NCBI RefSeq assembly: GCF_014529535.1
Contig: NC_050737.1
Coordinates: forward strand, 1,644,447-1,708,446
Source of the DNA: Bradysia coprophila
Taxonomy: Eukaryota > Arthropoda > Insecta > Diptera > Sciaridae
Length of the DNA: 64,000 nt
Direction of reading: 5' to 3'
In this document: one piece after another, positions 59,357 through 64,000 of the stretch
How the letters are laid out: each line of letters starts with the position of its first letter
Position numbering within the stretch: the stretch's first letter is position 1
The notes under the pieces: model-generated
What the model saw: the letters and a program-made list of their open reading frames with translations, nothing else
Databases searched by the model: none
Told to the model about the DNA's origin: nothing
Made by a program: the position numbers and the translations under genes

Positions 59357-60964
59357 ATGGTCGATCGAAACGCCAGTAATTACATTGCCACTTTAAATGA
59401 AATCGAAACGAAAGCACTACAAAAAGTGCTCAATCGACGAGCTCGGCAAGAGGCTGAAGAGCTCATGATCGAAGCAAAAATTAATCAGGAAAAAGAGATG
59501 ACCGAGCGAAAGCAGTTACGGTTAATGGAAGAGGCAAAATATGCGGCTGATATGAACGAACGGCACAGACTGAAAGTGATTGATTCGAAACGTCGTCAAC
59601 AGATTCGTGAATCTAATCAGGAGCTGAGGGAATTGGAGAGTAAGTTGCGGGCAGCGTATGTTTCGAAATCGATTCGACTGCAATTGGCCGAAAAGGAAGC
59701 ACTCAGGCTGGAAGAAATGGTAAAAATTTGATCGATTGATTTGATTGTTCATTTTATCAATTTAACGGATTTTCAACGACGAATGTTTCAGTTGAATGTT
59801 AAGAAAGAGCAGAAACTTCTGACTGAATCACAATTGGCGTATCAGCGTGAAATCGACGAATTCAAACGGAAAGAGAAAGAAAATCAACTTTTACTACGGA
59901 ATCAATTGACGGAGCAAATTGAGAACAAATCATTTGAGAAGAAAATGATGTACAAGGAGTTCTTAGAGGAGAAACAGAAGCTGGATGAGATCGTGCGACG
60001 AATACAGGAAGAACAGATAGCGTAAGTTAGACGAATGCATCTCTTGAAAGGACCCAGTCCAAATAACCAATTCTTCTGCAGCGATTTGTACGAGAAATTG
60101 CGCAAAAAAGAGAATCTACGGCGAGGCCTTGAAGAACTACAGCATTCCAAACAAGTTTGGAAGGAACGAGAACAGATCGAAATCGAGGAAGAAAATCGCC
60201 GCATTATGAAGTACCTCCAAGAACAGGAAATTCGAAATATGGAGGCAAAGGCGATTGCTCGCGAAAAACTGAAGCATTCATTCGCACTGGCAGAAAGAAT
60301 GTGCGCCGAATTAGAGGATATTGAGGTAGGTCCAATTGGTGAATAATTGCTACGCTTCTACAATTTCAACTCCTACAACTTTTCTCTACAGCAACAAGCC
60401 CAACGTCGCGAAGAACTCTTACTGGCACTCAAAATTGAGGAGATGAACGAAGAGGCAGAAATGAAGGAACGCCTGAATTTGGAACGAGTATTTCGTCGAC
60501 GCATCGAGACGCGAATTCAATTGGAACAACAGAAACAGGACAATTTGGATCGATTAGCTCGAGAGAAAAATGACGATGCAGAATTTCGAACCGAGCAACT
60601 CAGACTACTATCGGAACGGGATCGAATCGATGAAATGACTGCAGATAAACGTCGTCGAATGGTAATGGAACATCACAGAGCTGTGCGAGAAATTATGGAC
60701 CAGCGGAGAGTTACTCGTGAAATGGAGAAAATTAAATTGGCCGAGGAGCACAGATACGATTTGGAACAACAAGAGGAATTGTATGTCCACCAGCAGAACA
60801 TTGTGTCGATGGTCCATTTGATAATTTGTTAATTTTTCGTCCACAGACTTAAAATCATCGAAGAAGAACGTCTGAAGCTGTTAAAGGAACACGCGACCGA
60901 ACTTATCGGCTACTTTCCACCAGGAATACTACGAGAAACAGATCTGGCCCATTTAAACATGTGA
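59357..60964 (+). CDS. MNS1: MNS1-like ciliary/axonemal coiled-coil protein
   Basis: Five exons: 59357-59719, 59792-60021, 60082-60325, 60392-60780, 60847-60964 (1344 nt, 447 residues). Nearly all of it is charged alpha-helix/coiled coil rich in Glu, Arg, Lys and Gln, the trichohyalin-plectin-homology (TPH) type region. The C-terminus leaves the coil as LLKEHATELIGYFPPGILRE, matching the conserved MNS1 ending (the LLREHA..LIGYLPKG pattern), which separates MNS1 from CFAP45/CFAP53 relatives. MNS1 is a microtubule inner protein of motile cilia doublets and is needed for sperm flagella; in an insect the expected site is sperm or chordotonal cilia. The start at 59357 (MVDRNASNYIATL) lies in the longest frame. 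The gene converges on SMPD4. Confidence 0.87.
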
Positions 60965-60986
60965 ACGCATCGGTGATAGATCGCAA

Positions 60987-61003
60987 TTTATTCGCTTAAT
61001 AAA
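60987..61003. promoter_or_regulatory. Facing poly(A) signals of MNS1 and SMPD4
   Basis: Within the 64-bp gap between the two stop codons, TTTATT at 60987-60992 is AATAAA for the minus-strand SMPD4 gene and AATAAA at 60998-61003 serves MNS1. Cleavage 10-30 bp beyond each would make the transcripts overlap at their 3' ends. Confidence 0.7.
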
Positions 61004-61028
61004 CCAGGCTTAAGTGAGAACAGTCTTT

Positions 61029-63718
61029 TTAATGCACCTTCGGATCGTTGAGAAATGAGACCACTACAACGTACACGAATGTAACAACGGACAATATAAC
61101 GAGACCACTGACACCCGATCCATAAAACAAATAACCTAGTAAGTATGCACCGAATATGGTGGCACATGTTTTGTATGAACCGAACTGTCTGAACGTGACC
61201 CGTGCACCGATGTCCTGCTTCACTTCTCTGTTCATTCCATGTGTTTTATCGAACGAACGTAGAGTCATTGGAGGATGAAGTACCTGTCTGGCTAATTGTC
61301 CCAGTATGCCGTTACGGTTCCATAGGCCATCGATGTCTCTGGGATACTAAAATTTGAAAAATTGTAAAAAATCATTAAGAAAATGGCGATCAATTCGAGC
61401 GAATCTAACCGTTTCGTTGATTCTCGTCGCAACAATATGGAGAAATCGAACCAAGAAAGCGATCTCACCACTTTGAATCGGTATTAGAGCTGGATCGCCC
61501 ATATATTGGACATCCATTACACGTTTCTTCATCTAAATAAAGAAATTTGTGAAGCTTCAGTTCAATTCAGAAATTCAAACAAAAAATGTCGGTTACAATT
61601 GTAGGCGATGGATATGTGTCGAATACGTCCATGTCCATTTCGGCTTGCATTAAAGCAGTTTTGTCATAACTGCGGCTTTCATCCCAAGAATATTGTGAAC
61701 TGAATGCGAACACTTCTTCCGATGTTGGTATGTCGATCTAAAAGAAAAATCCGTCAAAATTCGTCAGTTTCTTTTCAGCTAGAGAAATCGAGAGAAAAGA
61801 CACAACGTCTCACTTACATCAAAAATATCGGCGACAGCACACAGCATGTTGTTCAGCAAATCAGGGATTTTCTTACTGTCTTTCAGCTCCTGTTGACTAC
61901 TAGCATCATCATCATGTATCAGCAACCACTTGATGTATTTGAAGAAACCTTTGCGACGATTTATCAAATCTCGTTCCAATTTAGCGGCGTGCTCGGAATG
62001 AATCTCTCTGAACGCCAACATCTTCTGTACCAGATGTTTTAGATGGTCTTGAACTTCCACGCCGAACAAATGTTTGTAGCTCTCGTTATGAAGTGACTGA
62101 TCGGAGCGATATGAAAGATTCATATTGGACGGCCCGTTGAAACTGTCTGGATGCTTCGGTGATTTATGGTTCGGCGTTGACATCATGCCAATGTTCATCG
62201 AACCGATTTCTTGTTCATTTAGCTTCAGTAAGTCCGACAAGTTGGCTTGTCCGAATACCTGCAATTGTACGAAATAATTTTCTGTTACACCGTTTATCGG
62301 TGTTGTTTCGTTTTGTCTTACCTTGAGCACTCGATGCAACATCATAACATTTCTCATCGACGAGAAATCAATGCGCTCGAACCTGGGTAGCAGTTGGACC
62401 AGAATCTGTGTGTAGGAAATCATATTTTCCATCACAAACTGTTCGAACCGGTGTGCAATTTGTGGACTGCCAACGTACATAGAGTTGTTCGGGAATATGT
62501 ATCGCCACGGTTGAATGTAACTCAGCCACAATTCCAGGACCGTCGTAAATGAGCTGTCCAATGGCCAGCGTGATATGATGCATCTTAAGAAAACGTACAT
62601 CTGAGCGTTCATCATCGGTTGGGCTAATTTACGCAACAGCGACATGGACGTATTATCCAAATCTGCCGAATTGCCGAAGATGTGCAACTGTTTGACGAGA
62701 ATGCGAACGACTCGGATAAATTCGCTGCTGGGCAGCTCTCTGCATTCGTCGAAATTGTGCCTCAGCCAGATGTCAACGAATAGATACAAAACGCTTTCTG
62801 TACGCCAGTGTTGCCGAAACGAATCCGGAGAACGAATCGTTGTGGTATTTGTGGTGAAGTTATGCGTTATGGCCGAGAGGGACAGGTATTTTGGTGACCG
62901 GTTTGGTCTGCAAGGAAAATATGTTTTCATTTAGAGAAGTCCAAGCGTGTTAGCATCGACATTTACTGTATCGGCTGAATCGGGACATTTGTCGTCGTTT
63001 TAACGGATCCACAAATATTTGTTGGCATCACAATGTTTTCGGGATTTGCCGGTAAAAATGTACATAAATAATCGGCCGTCAATGTGAAATACAACGTTTG
63101 CCACATGCCATTATGAGCGGCTAGTGCACCCGGATACATTATATGAATAGGCGACAATCCGTGCAATAAAAAATGAAAAATGAAATAATCGAAACTGTTG
63201 AGAGACAGCGAAACAATTTGTCGTCGAATGGGATCGATATTGATCATATCTGCGTAGAAATTGGAGTATCCACCGTTGAGTAGCACTTGGCTGGTACTTA
63301 ACTGTGAAACAAAATTTTGGTAATTTAATTCAAAGTCAACCGATCAATGAAACAATTTTACCGGTAACATTTCAATTGGCACATCAAATTTGAACGGTTC
63401 GTTGAGCAAGCGATAGCATAAACGAAACATCGGTCCAATTGGTGTGAAGAAATGATAGAGACAATCGAATTCGTGTTGATTCAATGAACGGCAAATGGTT
63501 CGCAGACCCCAACCGGTTGTGTTTGGTACGCCGAATATTGAATTCACTAAAGTTGGGAATATGTCATGCAGCTCCTTTATGCTGCATCTGTCAATAATGT
63601 GGTTGAATTCCGTACATCTAGCTATCAACGGATAGTTCAGCACGTCCGACAAGAAAAACTGTAAAATCGGCGGGTTTTCTAGTTTAGACAAATGGTTGGA
63701 TTCAATAAAGTGTTTCAT
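61029..63718 (-). CDS. SMPD4: Sphingomyelin phosphodiesterase 4 (neutral sphingomyelinase 3)
   Basis: Seven exons: 63718-63362, 63301-62967, 62907-62322, 62258-61818, 61737-61597, 61532-61410, 61346-61029 (2301 nt, 766 residues; human about 830-870). The N-terminal region carries SMPD4 signatures (FPTLVNSIFGVPNTTGWGLR, GPMFRLCYRLLNEPFKFDVP), then LSLNSFDYFIFHFLLHGLSP. Exon 3 contains SVLYLFVDIWLRHNFDECRE and LSYIQPWRYIFPNNSMYVG. I place a 63-bp intron at 62321-62259 even though the frame stays open through it, since its GTAAG/TTGCAG borders restore VLK|VFGQANLSDLL. The C-terminus has two membrane segments (CATIFGAYLLGYLFYG; GLVILSVVTFVYVVVVSFL), the ER/nuclear-envelope anchor. It hydrolyses sphingomyelin to ceramide. 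An in-frame stop lies directly before the chosen ATG. Confidence 0.93.
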
Positions 63719-64000
63719 TTACCCCGTAGTTGTCATTTCCCGGTGACATCATTTTTGTTGTTTGTTAATTAAACTCAACGAATAGTAATTCAACAAAAAG
63801 AAAATAATAAACTACCGGCTAAAAAGCGCACTGGAACCTGTGTGTATACACAATATTGGCAATGAAGAAGTTTAACTGTCAATTCGAAACAGAGATGCAC
63901 TCAGTTAATTGTACCGAAGCATGTCGAAGAAATCTACGTGTATGTGTCGTGATTGACATAAAGAAAGACAAACTTTTCTTCGGCTATAGCGATGACTGTC
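63719..64000. other. 5' flank of SMPD4
   Basis: Probable promoter and 5' UTR of the minus-strand SMPD4 gene; no TATA box and no other gene evident up to the window edge. Confidence 0.35.

Noticed and set aside
62259-62321. Treating SMPD4 exons 3 and 4 as one exon because the frame stays open
   Set aside because: Clean GTAAG and TTGCAG borders, a length equal to neighbouring introns, and better family fit of VLK|VFGQANL favour an in-frame 63-bp intron; retained-intron transcripts remain possible.

Overview
The window looks like nuclear DNA from an insect, most likely a lower dipteran (an inference from gene content and style). It is AT-rich, has GT-AG introns mostly of 50-80 bp, carries a Rebers-Riddiford cuticle protein gene, and is packed with short inverted-repeat transposons. 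There is no sign of bacterial or organelle DNA, no CRISPR array, and I found no tRNA or rRNA gene. Exon boundaries below were set by hand from splice signals, reading-frame continuity and protein-family fit. For each spliced gene complete in the window, the summed exon length divides by three and ends in a stop.

Layout. 1-2580 (-): 5' part of a secreted RR-type cuticle protein. 3958-4668 (-) and 12900-13613 (-): two intronless EMAP-II/AIMP1-like tRNA-binding-domain genes, duplicated with their flanks. Around them (2.9-16 kb) lies a transposon-rich stretch with TA-flanked and hAT-type (8-bp target duplication) miniature elements and hairpins. 16808-17250: 3' stub of an RTE-like LINE. 17755-18640 (+): ATPSCKMT/FAM173 methyltransferase, five exons. 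23401-24210 (-): small glycine-rich KH protein, facing away from 27171-29459 (+), a KH plus DEAD-box helicase (DDX43 type) with the same KH intron. 29899-31190 (-) and 33783-38843 (-): two tandem single-PDZ genes of the Zasp/Enigma style; the large last intron of the second holds repeats and an opposite-strand split reading frame. 39799-41035: a 1.2-kb fold-back repeat. 41457-43142 (-): intronless SET/MYND/TPR protein (SMYD4/SmydA-like). 43991-44750: minisatellite with higher-order structure and an internal inversion. 47632-50712 (-): C2orf69 homolog, six exons. 53362-54502 (-): two-pore-domain K+ channel with unusual filter residues. 55394-56690: nested repeats holding a poly(A)-tailed Jockey-like LINE stub. 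59357-60964 (+): MNS1 ciliary coiled-coil protein, convergent with 61029-63718 (-), SMPD4 neutral sphingomyelinase; their poly(A) signals share a 64-bp gap.

The genes do not form a pathway. They are a typical mixed insect neighbourhood (RNA metabolism, mitochondrial methylation, muscle/cytoskeletal PDZ proteins, ion channel, cilia, sphingolipid metabolism). The most interesting points are paralog pairs (AIMP1-like, KH/DDX43, PDZ), the K+ channel filter, the inverted higher-order minisatellite, and several transposon families with clear boundaries and nested insertions.
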